Shown in pieces: positions 9,642 through 19,200 of a stretch of 45,310 bases of DNA. Every line of letters begins with the position of its first letter. Position 1 is the stretch's first letter. The notes beneath the pieces are model-generated. The model ran no database searches, was not told where the DNA came from, and worked only from the letters and a program-made list of their open reading frames with translations. The position numbers were made by a program, and so were the translations under genes. The DNA is taken from NCBI GenBank assembly GCA_031273495.1, contig JAISRT010000024.1, forward strand, positions 1 through 45,310. The letters run 5' to 3'. Origin of the DNA: Candidatus Ancillula kalotermitis (lineage in GTDB: Bacteria > Actinomycetota > Actinomycetes > Actinomycetales > Bifidobacteriaceae).

Positions 9642-11906
9642 ATGATTAAGAATAGGCAACTCAATGCGGCAGTTAACCTATTAAATTTCGCGCGTAATTG
9701 CGTAGCTAAATGTGGTGGTTCGGGCTATCTCGATGCCAAGGGCGAACTGATTATTGATCGTGGCGTGGAGACGTGGATTACTGCACGGATGCTTTATAGT
9801 TTCTCGCTGGGGAAGATACTGCTGGACAACCGTTTAGTCGATGAGCGGCAATACAAGTTCGATGTTGAACATGTGATTGAGGGGCTACTGCAGGCGTTCG
9901 AGCCAGGAGGTTGTTTGTGCGATGATGTCAATGACGGCTGGTATGCGAAAGTCAGCTCAGTGGGCGAGGTGCTTGACCAGTCCAAAGCTGCGTATGCCCA
10001 CGCGTTTGTGATCTTGGCGTCGGCAACCCTTTTGAAAGCGGCTGAGAGTAATGATGAGCTGGCGGCCAGGGCGCAGAATTTATTCAGGCACAGTTTCGAC
10101 ATTTTCTATAAGTATTTCTGGGACAATGAGCAGCAGATGGCGCGAGATAATTACAAGCACGCCAATTGGACTGCACTTGATGATTACCGTGGTATTAACG
10201 CCAATATGCACACTGTAGAAGCACTTACGGCGGCATCGAGCATTTGCAAAGAGCTGAACTACGAGTTTGACAATCCCCAAAAAGTTGTACTTGAAGCTGA
10301 CTTGCCGTATGAGTTGGATGCGAAGAGTGCGTATTCGGTATTACTCTTTGATATGGCAGGCAGCATTATCGGGCGTGTTGTTCGTTTGGCGAAGCAGTTT
10401 GACTATAGGATACCTGAGCACTTTGACGAGAAGTGGACCCCGTTGCCTGAATTTAACAGCGCAGTGCCCGATGATCCTTTTAAGCCGTTTGGTGCGACTC
10501 CTGGGCACGCTATCGAGTGGGGGAGACTGATTCTGCAATACAACACTGTGGCGAAAGATGACGAACTCGCGAAAGTGGGGTGGAAGTTGATTGCGCAGAC
10601 ACTTTCGGAGAACTACACGCGCGGTGATGACGAGGGAATTGCCTACACGACTGATTTTAGCGGTGTGCCTGTGGTTAAGACAAGGATGCATTGGGTGGTT
10701 GCTGAGGCTTTAAGTGCGACTGCGGTGTTGGCGAAGGCTGGTGATGCAACTGCCTGGGAATTTTACGCTATGTTGGAACACTACGCACAAGAGTGCTTTT
10801 ATGACGAGGAATACGGGTCCTGGTTCCACGAGCTTGACGACAAGAACAGACTGAGTGATAAGGTTTGGCCGGGGAAACCTGATGTGTACCATGTGTTGCA
10901 GAGCTACCTTATTCCACTGTTTGACCCTGGAATGTCACTGGCGACCTCGATTAAGCCTACTGCAGTTGTTGTCGTCGGCGAATTGCTTTTCGATATCGAT
11001 CACACGAAGGGTTCGGGGCTTAAAGCGCTTGGAGGCAGTCTGACCAATATGGCAATCGGCATCTCGCGGCTGGGCAATAATGTGAAGCTATACACTGGTG
11101 TCGGCGATGATTCGCTCGGTACTGAAGCTCGAAACATTTTGCGCAGTGAACATGTGGATTTTGACGCTACAATGACCCTGATCGCGAAGACTAACACCGC
11201 GAAGGTAACACTTGACGCTAGCGGGAATGCACAGTACGAGTTCGAATACGACCCAACAATTCGTGGCATTCTGACTAGTGCCGCTGCCGACTTAATGAGT
11301 GCTAAAGCGCTGGTGCTAGGCTCGTTGTCGTCACAGTTTCCGCAAGGTGTGGCTGCTCATGAAATCGGTGTTTTGGCGCAAGAGGCAAAAACTCGCGGTG
11401 TAAAAGTCTATTACGACCCTAACATTCGCCCCACAGTTATCCCTGATCGTCACGCCACACTGAAAATCGTTGAGAACTATATTGCTAAATCGGCAGTTGT
11501 GAAGGCGTCACTTGAAGATCTCGAATGGCTCTACGGCAAGCAGGGCGAAGCATTTACCCGTGCAGACTGCGCAACATGGGCGGAGCGCTGGCTAGACCTA
11601 GGAGCAAAACTCGCAGTGTTCACTTTAGGGGCTGAAGGTGCCGTGGGATACTTCAAAGAGGTGCAGACCGCGTCTAGTGGTATCAATTTACAGTCAGTCT
11701 ATGTGCGCCCGAACGAAGTCGATGTCGCGGACACTATTGGCGCAGGTGACAGTTTCATGTCGGCATTGGTTGATGCGACCGCTAGTCTGGACCTTGACGC
11801 ACTCAACGCTCGCACAGTTGAAGAGGTGTTGCACTTCGCGTCCTCAGTTTCCGCAGTCACGGTTTCCCGCAAAGGTTCGAACCCACCGCACCTACATGAA
11901 CTCTAA
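9642..11906 (+). CDS. AGE-family sugar isomerase fused to PfkB sugar kinase
   Basis: A 754-residue two-domain cytoplasmic protein. Residues 1 to about 425 are an (alpha/alpha)6-barrel of the N-acylglucosamine 2-epimerase / mannose isomerase (YihS-like) family. Typical landmarks are NANMHTVEALTAA, PGHAIEWGRLILQ, RMHWVVAEALSA and YGSWFHELDDKNRLSDKVWPGKPDVYH. From about 436 a complete PfkB/ribokinase-type kinase follows: VVVVGELLFDI, LGGSLTNMAIGISRLG and the catalytic DTIGAGDSF. Lactyl- or sulfo-specific features cannot be judged. I infer a one-polypeptide route in which an aldose such as mannose is isomerised to the ketose (fructose) and phosphorylated to fructose-6-phosphate. The ATG at 9642 is leaderless relative to its -10 box. 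It is flanked by repeats and tuf, so there is no operon context. Confidence 0.88.
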   Translation: MIKNRQLNAAVNLLNFARNCVAKCGGSGYLDAKGELIIDRGVETWITARMLYSFSLGKILLDNRLVDERQYKFDVEHVIEGLLQAFEPGGCLCDDVNDGWYAKVSSVGEVLDQSKAAYAHAFVILASATLLKAAESNDELAARAQNLFRHSFDIFYKYFWDNEQQMARDNYKHANWTALDDYRGINANMHTVEALTAASSICKELNYEFDNPQKVVLEADLPYELDAKSAYSVLLFDMAGSIIGRVVRLAKQFDYRIPEHFDEKWTPLPEFNSAVPDDPFKPFGATPGHAIEWGRLILQYNTVAKDDELAKVGWKLIAQTLSENYTRGDDEGIAYTTDFSGVPVVKTRMHWVVAEALSATAVLAKAGDATAWEFYAMLEHYAQECFYDEEYGSWFHELDDKNRLSDKVWPGKPDVYHVLQSYLIPLFDPGMSLATSIKPTAVVVVGELLFDIDHTKGSGLKALGGSLTNMAIGISRLGNNVKLYTGVGDDSLGTEARNILRSEHVDFDATMTLIAKTNTAKVTLDASGNAQYEFEYDPTIRGILTSAAADLMSAKALVLGSLSSQFPQGVAAHEIGVLAQEAKTRGVKVYYDPNIRPTVIPDRHATLKIVENYIAKSAVVKASLEDLEWLYGKQGEAFTRADCATWAERWLDLGAKLAVFTLGAEGAVGYFKEVQTASSGINLQSVYVRPNEVDVADTIGAGDSFMSALVDATASLDLDALNARTVEEVLHFASSVSAVTVSRKGSNPPHLHEL

Positions 11907-11963
11907 TTAGCAGAGGCACTATTTCTGCCGTGGGTCACTCCTATTTAACTATTGAACATAAAG

Positions 11964-11972
11964 TGCTATAAT
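11964..11972 (+). promoter_or_regulatory. tuf extended -10 promoter
   Basis: TGCTATAAT predicts a start near 11979 and an untranslated leader of about 129 nt before the tuf Shine-Dalgarno site (GAAAGGAAAT). The long leader contrasts with the leaderless genes using the same motif and could hold regulatory structure. Confidence 0.7.
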
Positions 11973-12107
11973 AGTGATAAGTGCACTCGATAGGTTTACA
12001 ATGCTTGCACGCTACTGATGATGAGATTGATTGAGCAGAGCACTCGCCCTGTTTGATGTTTCTTTGAGTCGGCAACTATGTAAGTAAACAAAAACGAAAG
12101 GAAATAT

Positions 12108-13298
12108 ATGGCAAAGGCTACATACGAAAGAACAAAGCCGCACGTAAACGTCGGTACAATTGGACACGTTGACCACGGTAAGACTACTCTGTCTGCTGCA
12201 ATCTCTAAGGTTCTGCACGATAAATTACCAGATGTGAACCCAGTGTTTGCGTTTGATGAGATCGACAAGGCTCCAGAAGAGAAAGAGCGTGGTATCACAA
12301 TCAACATCGCTCACATCGAGTATGAGACTGAGAAGCGTCACTATGCGCACGTAGATGCACCAGGGCACGCAGACTTCATCAAAAACATGATTACAGGTGC
12401 TGCTCAGATGGACGGCGCAATTCTTGTTGTTGCTGCTACTGACGGACCTATGGCACAGACTAAGGAGCACATCCTTCTTGCTAAGCAGGTCGGCGTTCCG
12501 AAGCTTCTCGTGGCTTTGAACAAGTCGGACATGGTAGATGACGAAGAACTACTTGAGTTGGTTGAGATGGAGATTCGTGAAGCTATTGAGGCTCAAGGTT
12601 TCGATCTTGGCGACGATGAGATTGTTCGCGTTTCTGCTCTGAAGGCTCTTGAAGGCGATGCTGAGTGGGCTAAAAAGGTTGAAGAGTTGATGGATTTGGT
12701 CGATGACCGCATTCCTGAGCCTGTTCGTGACCTTGACAAACCATTCTTGATGCCAATCGAGGACGTATTCACAATCACTGGCCGTGGTACAGTCGTAACT
12801 GGTCGTGTTGAGCGTGGTACTCTAGACATTAACACTGAAGTTGAAATCGTTGGTATTCGTGACACCCAGAAGACTACTGTTACTGGAATCGAGACTTTCC
12901 ACAAGCAGATGACTCAGGCACAAGCTGGTGACAACACTGGTCTTTTGCTTCGCGGCATCGAGCGTACGGCTGTTGAGCGTGGACAGGTTATCTGCAAGCC
13001 AGGTTCTGTTACACCTCACAGTGTTTTCGAAGGTCAGGTATACGTTTTGACTAAAGAAGAGGGTGGGCGTCCTGCTCCATTCTTCGCTGGTTACCGTCCT
13101 CAGTTCTACTTCCGCACGACGGACGTTACTGGTGTTGTTAATTTGACTGGTGGTGCTACTCAGGTTATGCCTGGTGATAACGTCACTCTTGAAGTTGAAC
13201 TAATCCAGCCTATCGCAATGGAAGAGGGACTTGGCTTCGCTATCCGCGAGGGTGGGCGTACTGTAGGTTCTGGTAAGGTTACCAAGATCATTAAGTAG
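12108..13298 (+). CDS. tuf: Translation elongation factor Tu
   Basis: A 396-residue EF-Tu, the GTPase that delivers aminoacyl-tRNA to the ribosomal A site. G1 is [10 protein letters not shown]2 lies in [11 protein letters not shown]3 is DAPGHADF, G4 is NKSD, and both beta-barrel domains follow at full length. The start is set by a strong GAAAGGAAA Shine-Dalgarno site. Codon use is noticeably more uniform than in neighbouring genes, as expected for very high expression. It is monocistronic, with its own promoter and a strong terminator. The usual fusA/rpsG neighbours are absent. Confidence 0.98.
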   Translation: MAKATYERTKPHVNVGTIGHVDHGKTTLSAAISKVLHDKLPDVNPVFAFDEIDKAPEEKERGITINIAHIEYETEKRHYAHVDAPGHADFIKNMITGAAQMDGAILVVAATDGPMAQTKEHILLAKQVGVPKLLVALNKSDMVDDEELLELVEMEIREAIEAQGFDLGDDEIVRVSALKALEGDAEWAKKVEELMDLVDDRIPEPVRDLDKPFLMPIEDVFTITGRGTVVTGRVERGTLDINTEVEIVGIRDTQKTTVTGIETFHKQMTQAQAGDNTGLLLRGIERTAVERGQVICKPGSVTPHSVFEGQVYVLTKEEGGRPAPFFAGYRPQFYFRTTDVTGVVNLTGGATQVMPGDNVTLEVELIQPIAMEEGLGFAIREGGRTVGSGKVTKIIK

Positions 13299-13319
13299 TT
13301 CAGACACCTCTGTTCAAGC

Positions 13320-13348
13320 AAAAAAGCCGGCGTTCCGCCGGCTTTTTT
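13320..13348 (+). terminator. Rho-independent terminator after tuf
   Basis: GCCGGCG-TTC-CGCCGGC forms a perfect 7-bp stem with a 3-nt loop, preceded by an A run and followed by six T residues. It is the clearest intrinsic terminator in the window and lies about 20 bp after the tuf stop. Confidence 0.95.
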
Positions 13349-13371
13349 GCGTTTTGTACAGTTTCCCGGCC

Positions 13372-13402
13372 CGCAAGTTCCCTCGCAAGTTCCCTCGCAA
13401 GT
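13372..13402. repeat. 12-bp tandem repeat after tuf terminator
   Basis: CGCAAGTTCCCT occurs twice in tandem (13372-13383, 13384-13395) followed by a partial third unit (CGCAAGT). It lies in non-coding DNA between the tuf terminator and a family-1 repeat. Confidence 0.8.
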
Positions 13403-13424
13403 CAGTATTTTTTTCGAGCACTCC

Positions 13425-13553
13425 ATTAAGGGGCCACGGCCCCCCGCCACCCGGTGGCATTGTAGCATAAAATGGTGTCGTCAAGGTGTCAAGTGCGCGC
13501 TGTGGTTAATAAGTGCGGAAAGTGCAGCGTGGTTAATAAGTGCTGTTTTTATT
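13425..13553. repeat. Family-1 intergenic repeat with doubled end
   Basis: ATTAAGGGGCCACGGCCCCCCGCCACCCGGTGG continues to a GTGGTTAATAAGTGCGG end that is present twice, the second followed by TTTTTATTA. As at folA, the end of the unit overlaps the TAA stop codon of the adjacent minus-strand gene, here fumC. Confidence 0.85.
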
Positions 13554-14970
13554 ACACGAAATGTTCGGGGTCTATTGCCTCGCGGAACTCTTCCACGGTC
13601 AAATCAAGCCCAAGGTCACCTTGTAACGCGGTAAACGCCTCTTGCAACGTCAGGTCATTCTCAAATGCGTGTCGTGATATTTTCGTCGCATTATCATATC
13701 CAATCCGTGGGGTAAGCGCAGTGATCAACATTAGCGAATTCATCACATTTTCCCGCATCTTCGCAGTGTTCAAATGCATCCCAGAGAGTAAATTGTCCAC
13801 AAATGAGTTCACGCTATCGCCTAGAAGACGCCCAGACTGCAAAATGTTGTAGATTATCACTGGCATAAAGGTGTTCAACTGGAAGTGCCCGTTGCTCGCT
13901 GCGAATGTAATCGTCGCATCATTTCCTATCACTTGGGAACAAACCTGAGTCAGTGCCTCGATCTGAGTAGGGTTAACCTTTCCTGGCATTATAGAACTAC
14001 CAGCCTCATTCGCCGGAATGCTCAACTCGCTCAACCCTGCACGTGGTCCCGAAACGTAGACTCTAATGTCATTGCCAATTTTCGTTAAGCTTACCGCCAG
14101 CTCTTTCAGCACTGAAGAGTATGCCACGAGCGTTGACTTCGAGGAAATCTGGAAGAACTTGTTGGCGTCGAGTGTGAAGCCGTCCTCTTCAAGATGCTCT
14201 TGTGCTTTATCGACAAATGTTCCCATTTTCGGGACGTTAAGCCCAGTTCCGACCGCGGTTCCGAAGAGCGCCAACTTGCTCAACTCGGGCAGAATTGCAA
14301 TCAACCTGTTCTTTGCGACAACAATCATCTCGACCCATGATAAAACTTCATCTCTAAAACGCATTGGCACTGCGTCCTGCATATGTGTGCGCCCGATTTT
14401 TATTGCCTCTGACTCCTTCGAGTATGCCAAATTGTTGAGCGCATCGATAAGCTTGTTTAGCGACGGTATTACCAACTCCTCAAGCTGCTTTTTCGCGGAA
14501 ATGTGCATTGCGCTCGGGAAGACGCAGTTTGAAGATTGCGCAAAATTCACGTCATCATGCGAGTCAATTGGACAAAAATTCGAGCTCCCGAACAGTTCAG
14601 GCTCCTGTATTGAAATGTAGCGGTTCGCCAAATTCGCAATCACTTCGTTAACATTCATATTGGTCTGTGTGCCCGACCCCGTCTGAAACACTACGAGAGG
14701 AAAATGCTGATCATGCTCCCCATTCTCCACCTCTGCAGCAACTTTCACTATTGCACCAAGCACAACGTCGGCAGAATCTCTCGCACTGCGCACGTTCGAT
14801 TCAAGTGCCGCCTTTGCCACGATCCTTTTGATGTAACTTATCGAGTGGATAACCTCTATCGGCATCTTTGACGTCCCAATTCGGAAATTGTCCAGGCTCC
14901 TCTGAGTGTTAATGCCCCAGAACTTGTCGTCTTCGATTTCGACACTGCCAAATGAATCCGAATATTGCAT
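13552..14970 (-). CDS. fumC: Class II fumarate hydratase
   Basis: A 472-residue class II (iron-independent) fumarase, interconverting fumarate and malate. The superfamily signature GSSIMPGKVNPTQIEALTQVC is intact (about 312-332). Substrate-site segments are TGSGTQTNMNVNEVIAN and KIGRTHMQDAVPMRF. I prefer the ATG at 14970 (MQYSDSFGSVEIEDDKFWG), which fits the usual N-terminus and has AAAGG about 11 nt upstream; the ORF track uses a GTG at 14982. It starts 1 nt after the malic enzyme stop and so belongs to the same minus-strand operon. Together the pair links pyruvate, malate and fumarate, as in a succinate-forming or reductive branch. Confidence 0.94.
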   Translation of the reverse strand: MQYSDSFGSVEIEDDKFWGINTQRSLDNFRIGTSKMPIEVIHSISYIKRIVAKAALESNVRSARDSADVVLGAIVKVAAEVENGEHDQHFPLVVFQTGSGTQTNMNVNEVIANLANRYISIQEPELFGSSNFCPIDSHDDVNFAQSSNCVFPSAMHISAKKQLEELVIPSLNKLIDALNNLAYSKESEAIKIGRTHMQDAVPMRFRDEVLSWVEMIVVAKNRLIAILPELSKLALFGTAVGTGLNVPKMGTFVDKAQEHLEEDGFTLDANKFFQISSKSTLVAYSSVLKELAVSLTKIGNDIRVYVSGPRAGLSELSIPANEAGSSIMPGKVNPTQIEALTQVCSQVIGNDATITFAASNGHFQLNTFMPVIIYNILQSGRLLGDSVNSFVDNLLSGMHLNTAKMRENVMNSLMLITALTPRIGYDNATKISRHAFENDLTLQEAFTALQGDLGLDLTVEEFREAIDPEHFV

Positions 14971-14971
14971 A

Positions 14972-16138
14972 TCAGATCGCACCTTTTACCGCGTCGGCAA
15001 CTATTTCTGCAAGGTTCGGCGTAAACACACTCGGGATAATGTTTGCCGTGTGTAACTCGTCGTCACTCATTGAATACGCTAATGCATTAACTGCCGCCAA
15101 CTTCATCTCGTCGGTAATTCTGGTCGCCCTCGCTTCGAGTGCCCCCTTAAAGATGCCAGGAAACGCAATCACATTGTTGATTTGGTTGTCGAAGTCGCTA
15201 CGCCCACTACCGTAGATTTTAGCGCCGTTCTCTAGTGCCACATCTGGCATAATTTCTGGCGTCGGGTTAGAGAGTGCGAATATCACTGAGTCTTCGCGCA
15301 TTTTTTTAACATCGGCCGCAGTAAGAACATTTGGCGCCGACACACCGATGAATAAATCCCTGCCTTCTACCGCATCGCTCAACGTCTGAATCTGCTCTGA
15401 AAACGCATAACCACGAGCGTTCTTGAGTTCTACTGCAAGTTCACGCTTTTCGTCATTTATGCCCTCACGTGTAGAATGGATTGCACCTCGAGAATCACAA
15501 ATCAGTATGTCCTTAACACCGACCTTGAGCAACATTTTCGCAATAGAAATACCAGCCGCACCAGCACCATTAATCACTGCCTTCACCTCGGAGAGCGGTT
15601 TTGCCACCAGACGAAACGCATTGATTACCGCCGCGCAGACAACAATTGCCGTGCCGTGTTGGTCATCGTGGAAGACTGGGATGTTAAGTCGCTCGACTAG
15701 TGCCCGCTCAATCTCGAAACACCTTGGCGCAGAGATGTCCTCAAGGTTTATGCCACCGAAAGTGGGCTCCAGCAACTCAACGGTTCTGACTATTTCATCA
15801 ACATTCTGAGTCCGCAAGCAGATCGGGAACGCGTCCACGCCAGCAAACTCTTTGAATAGTGCACACTTACCCTCCATAACAGGCATCGCGGCTTCAGGAC
15901 CAATATTGCCGAGGCCCAACACAGCAGAGCCATCAGATACTACTGCGACAGTGCGTCCTTTTAGTGTTAACTGGTTCGCGCGCTGTACGTCCTCAGCGAT
16001 TGCGCGACAAGGCTCAGCGACACCCGGTGTGTACGCGATTGACAACTCGTCTTGTGTAGTAATTGGCATGCGCGACTTCACCTCAAGTTTTCCTTGATGC
16101 TTCAGGTGCTCCGCAAGTGCAGTTTGAAAATAGTCCAT
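14972..16138 (-). CDS. NAD(P)-dependent malic enzyme
   Basis: A 388-residue malic enzyme of the short bacterial type, converting malate to pyruvate and CO2 with reduction of NAD(P)+, or the reverse. YTPGVAEPCRAIAED, the metal and substrate segment FGGINLEDISAPRCFEIE, the signature VFHDDQHGTAIV and the Rossmann motif INGAGAAGISIAKML are all intact. The phosphotransacetylase-like C-terminal domain of the long MaeB form is absent. The cofactor cannot be assigned safely. The ATG is 6 nt after TGCTATACT on the minus strand (leaderless). The upstream 200 bp are a copy of the cassette that also precedes the TPM operon at 37 kb. Confidence 0.94.
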   Translation of the reverse strand: MDYFQTALAEHLKHQGKLEVKSRMPITTQDELSIAYTPGVAEPCRAIAEDVQRANQLTLKGRTVAVVSDGSAVLGLGNIGPEAAMPVMEGKCALFKEFAGVDAFPICLRTQNVDEIVRTVELLEPTFGGINLEDISAPRCFEIERALVERLNIPVFHDDQHGTAIVVCAAVINAFRLVAKPLSEVKAVINGAGAAGISIAKMLLKVGVKDILICDSRGAIHSTREGINDEKRELAVELKNARGYAFSEQIQTLSDAVEGRDLFIGVSAPNVLTAADVKKMREDSVIFALSNPTPEIMPDVALENGAKIYGSGRSDFDNQINNVIAFPGIFKGALEARATRITDEMKLAAVNALAYSMSDDELHTANIIPSVFTPNLAEIVADAVKGAI

Positions 16139-16355
16139 ATCAGCAGTATAGCACTAACTTCATTCGCAGGGCGGCGAAGCCACCCTGACGAATTTAGTAA
16201 GTGCTATTCATAACAAATTTAACTTCGAGAGGAAGAACCGCTGCGCTCGCGGGCGGGCGGGTGCGTCTCAGGGTCCCGCGCGCTAGCGCGGGTGGACGCC
16301 GAGCTCTCCTCCCGCTTATTTGCCAAACTCGCAAGCGAGTTTGACCTCTGTGCAC
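16139..16355 (-). repeat. Family-3 promoter-bearing repeat cassette, copy upstream of malic enzyme
   Basis: Read on the minus strand this runs from the CAAACTCGC/GCGAGTTTG palindrome (16324-16343) through a GCGCTAGCGCG-rich part and AAGTTAAATTTGTTATGAATAGCACTTACT to the promoter. Large parts match 36360-36500 and 36694-36977. The final 35 nt, ending in the -10 box, match those upstream of the TPM gene at 34 of 35 positions. It fills most of the malic enzyme-adhE gap. Confidence 0.85.
16145..16153 (-). promoter_or_regulatory. Malic enzyme-fumC extended -10 promoter (leaderless)
   Basis: On the minus strand TGCTATACT is followed by GCTGAT and then the ATG (6 nt). The hexamer and 26 nt before it are shared with the TPM-gene promoter. 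Confidence 0.75.
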
Positions 16356-16384
16356 TTTTGTGCACTTTCCAGATTCGTCGGTCG

Positions 16385-16393
16385 TGCTATACT
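16385..16393 (+). promoter_or_regulatory. adhE extended -10 promoter
   Basis: TGCTATACT predicts a start near 16400 and a leader of about 36 nt containing the GGAAGGAAG Shine-Dalgarno site of adhE. Confidence 0.65.
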
Positions 16394-16435
16394 AGTGATG
16401 TTGTTCGGCGCGGGATGCCGACGGGAAGGAAGTTC

Positions 16436-19135
16436 ATGTCAGAAGTGAAACCAGTAGATAATCCTGAGAACATCGCAGGAGTCAATGAAGTTAATGATAT
16501 GGTGCCAAAGGCGTTAAAAGCGCTTGGTGAATATCGTGCGCTTGACCAGGAGAAGATCGACTATATCGTCAAGAAGGCGTCAGTTGCAGCACTTAATCAG
16601 CATGCACCGTTAGCCAAGTTCGCAGTTGAGGAAACTGGGCGCGGTAGGATTGAAGACAAGGCTGTGAAGAACATCTTTGCCTGTGAGCATGTGACCAATT
16701 ACCTCGCGAAACAGAAGACAGTGGGCGTGATTTCCCGTGACCCTATTTCGGGCATCACTGAGATTGCGGACCCAGTTGGCGTGGTGGCTGGTGTGACCCC
16801 GACGACGAACCCTACTTCGACGGCAATTTTCAAGTCACTGATCGCGATCAAGACGCGTAACCCGATCATTTTCGGCTTCCACCCATCGGCACAGCAGTGC
16901 TCAATCGCGGCAGCAAAAGTTGTCCGTGACGCGGCGATTAAAGCGGGTGCCCCAGAGAACTGTATCCAGTGGGTTGAAACTCCCTCTCTTGAGGCGACGA
17001 CTGCGTTAATGAACCATGAGGGTGTGGCGACAATTCTTGCAACTGGCGGTAACGCGATGGTTGAGGCAGCCTATTCTTGCGGTAAGCCTGCGCTAGGTGT
17101 TGGTGCTGGAAATGTGCCGAGTTATGTCCATAAAGATGCGAACATCAAGCGCGCTGCGAACGACATTGTGGTCTCGAAGAACTTTGACTACGGGATGATT
17201 TGTGCCTCCGAGCAAGCAGTGATCCTCCATAAAGATATCGCTGACGAGTTCCTTAATGAATGCGAGAAGCTGCACGTTTATATGTGTAACGCCGACGAAA
17301 AAGCGAAGCTTGAGGAGTTCCTTTTTGGAGTGAAGGCGTATTCGGAAAACTGTTCTGGACGTAAACTCAACCCTACAATTGTCGGTAAGTCGCCGCAGTG
17401 GTTGGCGGAGAATGCTGGATTTAGCGTGCCTGAAGAGACGTCAGTCATATTCGCCGAGGTCTCAAAAGTTGGTGAAGAAGAGCCGTTAACCTTCGAGAAG
17501 CTCAGCCCAGTGCTCGCAGTGATTAAAGTCAATGATGAGGTTGAAGGGTTTGATGCAGCTGAAGCGATGCTCGAAAATGGTGGTCTCGGTCACTCTGCCT
17601 GCATTCACACGCGCGATAGCCAACTCGCTGAGGATTACGGTACTCGTATGCAAGCGTGCCGTATTTTGTGGAATAACCCTACGTCTCTCGGTGGTGTTGG
17701 TGACATCTATAATGCTATCATCCCGAGTCTGACCCTCGGTTGCGGTAGTTATGGTAAAAACTCGGTCTCAAACAATGTGCAGGCCTGTAATTTAGTGAAC
17801 GTTAAGCGTATCGGAAGGAGAAACAATAATATGCAGTGGTTCAAAGTCCCAAGTCGAATCTATTTCGAGCCCAATTCAATCAAATACCTCCAGGATATGC
17901 GTGAACTAGACAGTCGTGTAGTCATCGTAACTGATAAAGTGATGAATGAGATTGGCGTTGTCCAGAAAGTTATTGACCAGCTCCTCGCACGTGAGGATGG
18001 ACAGAATATCCGCTACAAAGTCATCGATTATGTTGAGCCAGAGCCTAGTGTTGAAACCGTTCAAAAAGGTGCTGCCGAGATGCGTGACTTCCAGCCGGAC
18101 ACAATTATTGCAGTCGGCGGTGGTTCTCCTATGGACGCGGCGAAAATTATGTGGCTGTTGTATGAGCACCCCGAAATCGACTTCAACGACTTGCGCGAGA
18201 AGTTCTTCGACATCCGTAAGCGTGCCTTCCGCATTCCAAAACTCGAGAAAGCGCGCCTGGTTTGTATTCCGACAACTTCTGGTACTGGCTCGGAAGTGAC
18301 CCCGTTTGCAGTGATTACTGACCACTCGACTGGCTATAAGTACCCGATTGCTGACTATGCGATTACACCGTCTGTGGCGATTATTGACCCAGAGTTGGCG
18401 TATTCTCAGCCTGCACGTGTCGCTACGGACTCCGGTCTGGACGCTTTGACGCACTGTATTGAGAGTTATATTTCAGTCTACGCTAACGACTACACTGATG
18501 GCTTAGCGCTGCACGGAATCCGTATCATCTCGAAGAACCTTGAGAAAGCTGTCCTCGAGGGCGATCGCTGTGCGAAGGAGAGTATGCATAATGCGGCGAC
18601 TATTGCTGGTATGGCTTTCGCGAATGGTTTCTTAGGTGTTTGTCACGGTATTTCACACACACTCGGTGCCGTCTATCACGTGGCGCATGGTCGCATGAAC
18701 TCGCTGCTATTGCCGACTACAGTCCGCTACAATGCGAAAACACCTGTGAAGCCGACTGCTTGGCCGAAATATGACCACTACGTTGCTGGAGAGAAGATGC
18801 AGGACATCGCTTGGGCAATGGGGTTGGACAATTCTACTCCTGAGGTGGCAACTGAGAATGTGGCGACTTTCATTGAGGGTATGCGTGACCGCCTCGGCGT
18901 CGAGAAGTCGATTAAAGAGGTTCACCCAGAAATCAATGACGACGACTTTATGCGTAACCTTGACTCAATCGTGATGCGTGCGTATGAGGATCAGTGCACA
19001 CCAGCGAACCCGCGCGTGCCGTTGCTTGAAGAGATGAAAGACATCGCTGTTGGAGTGTTCTACGGCGTCCGCATGGAAGAGGGCAACCGCATTCGCAAAG
19101 AGTGGGAGGAGGCGCACGGCATCGAGTCTGAGTAG
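16436..19135 (+). CDS. adhE: Bifunctional aldehyde-alcohol dehydrogenase
   Basis: An 899-residue AdhE that reduces acetyl-CoA to acetaldehyde and then ethanol, regenerating two NAD+ in fermentation; the family forms long spirosome filaments. The N-terminal acylating aldehyde dehydrogenase has its nucleophilic Cys in NFDYGMICASEQAVI. A linker (RIGRRNNNMQWFKVP) leads to the iron-dependent alcohol dehydrogenase with VGGGSPMDAAK, ATDSGLDALTHCIESY and the metal-binding GVCHGISHTLGAVYHVAHGRMN. Both active sites look intact. The ATG at 16436 is chosen for its Shine-Dalgarno site; the ORF-track extension to 16292 runs through the promoter and a repeat. It is monocistronic and implies an anaerobic, ethanol-forming metabolism. 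Confidence 0.96.
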   Translation: MSEVKPVDNPENIAGVNEVNDMVPKALKALGEYRALDQEKIDYIVKKASVAALNQHAPLAKFAVEETGRGRIEDKAVKNIFACEHVTNYLAKQKTVGVISRDPISGITEIADPVGVVAGVTPTTNPTSTAIFKSLIAIKTRNPIIFGFHPSAQQCSIAAAKVVRDAAIKAGAPENCIQWVETPSLEATTALMNHEGVATILATGGNAMVEAAYSCGKPALGVGAGNVPSYVHKDANIKRAANDIVVSKNFDYGMICASEQAVILHKDIADEFLNECEKLHVYMCNADEKAKLEEFLFGVKAYSENCSGRKLNPTIVGKSPQWLAENAGFSVPEETSVIFAEVSKVGEEEPLTFEKLSPVLAVIKVNDEVEGFDAAEAMLENGGLGHSACIHTRDSQLAEDYGTRMQACRILWNNPTSLGGVGDIYNAIIPSLTLGCGSYGKNSVSNNVQACNLVNVKRIGRRNNNMQWFKVPSRIYFEPNSIKYLQDMRELDSRVVIVTDKVMNEIGVVQKVIDQLLAREDGQNIRYKVIDYVEPEPSVETVQKGAAEMRDFQPDTIIAVGGGSPMDAAKIMWLLYEHPEIDFNDLREKFFDIRKRAFRIPKLEKARLVCIPTTSGTGSEVTPFAVITDHSTGYKYPIADYAITPSVAIIDPELAYSQPARVATDSGLDALTHCIESYISVYANDYTDGLALHGIRIISKNLEKAVLEGDRCAKESMHNAATIAGMAFANGFLGVCHGISHTLGAVYHVAHGRMNSLLLPTTVRYNAKTPVKPTAWPKYDHYVAGEKMQDIAWAMGLDNSTPEVATENVATFIEGMRDRLGVEKSIKEVHPEINDDDFMRNLDSIVMRAYEDQCTPANPRVPLLEEMKDIAVGVFYGVRMEEGNRIRKEWEEAHGIESE

Positions 19136-19200
19136 CAGTTCTTAGAATTCTTCCACGGTAAGCATCGTGGGCGTGTTTTAGCGTGCCGAAATCGTAAAGT

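Noticed and set aside
16292-16435. ORF-track N-terminal extension of AdhE
   Set aside because: It is a translation of the family-3 repeat and promoter; the Shine-Dalgarno site and family start are at 16436.
16398-16448. Short upstream ORF (MLFGAGCRREGSSCQK) overlapping the adhE start
   Set aside because: Its ATG is only 4 nt from the -10 box and probably not transcribed; there is no other support for a leader peptide.
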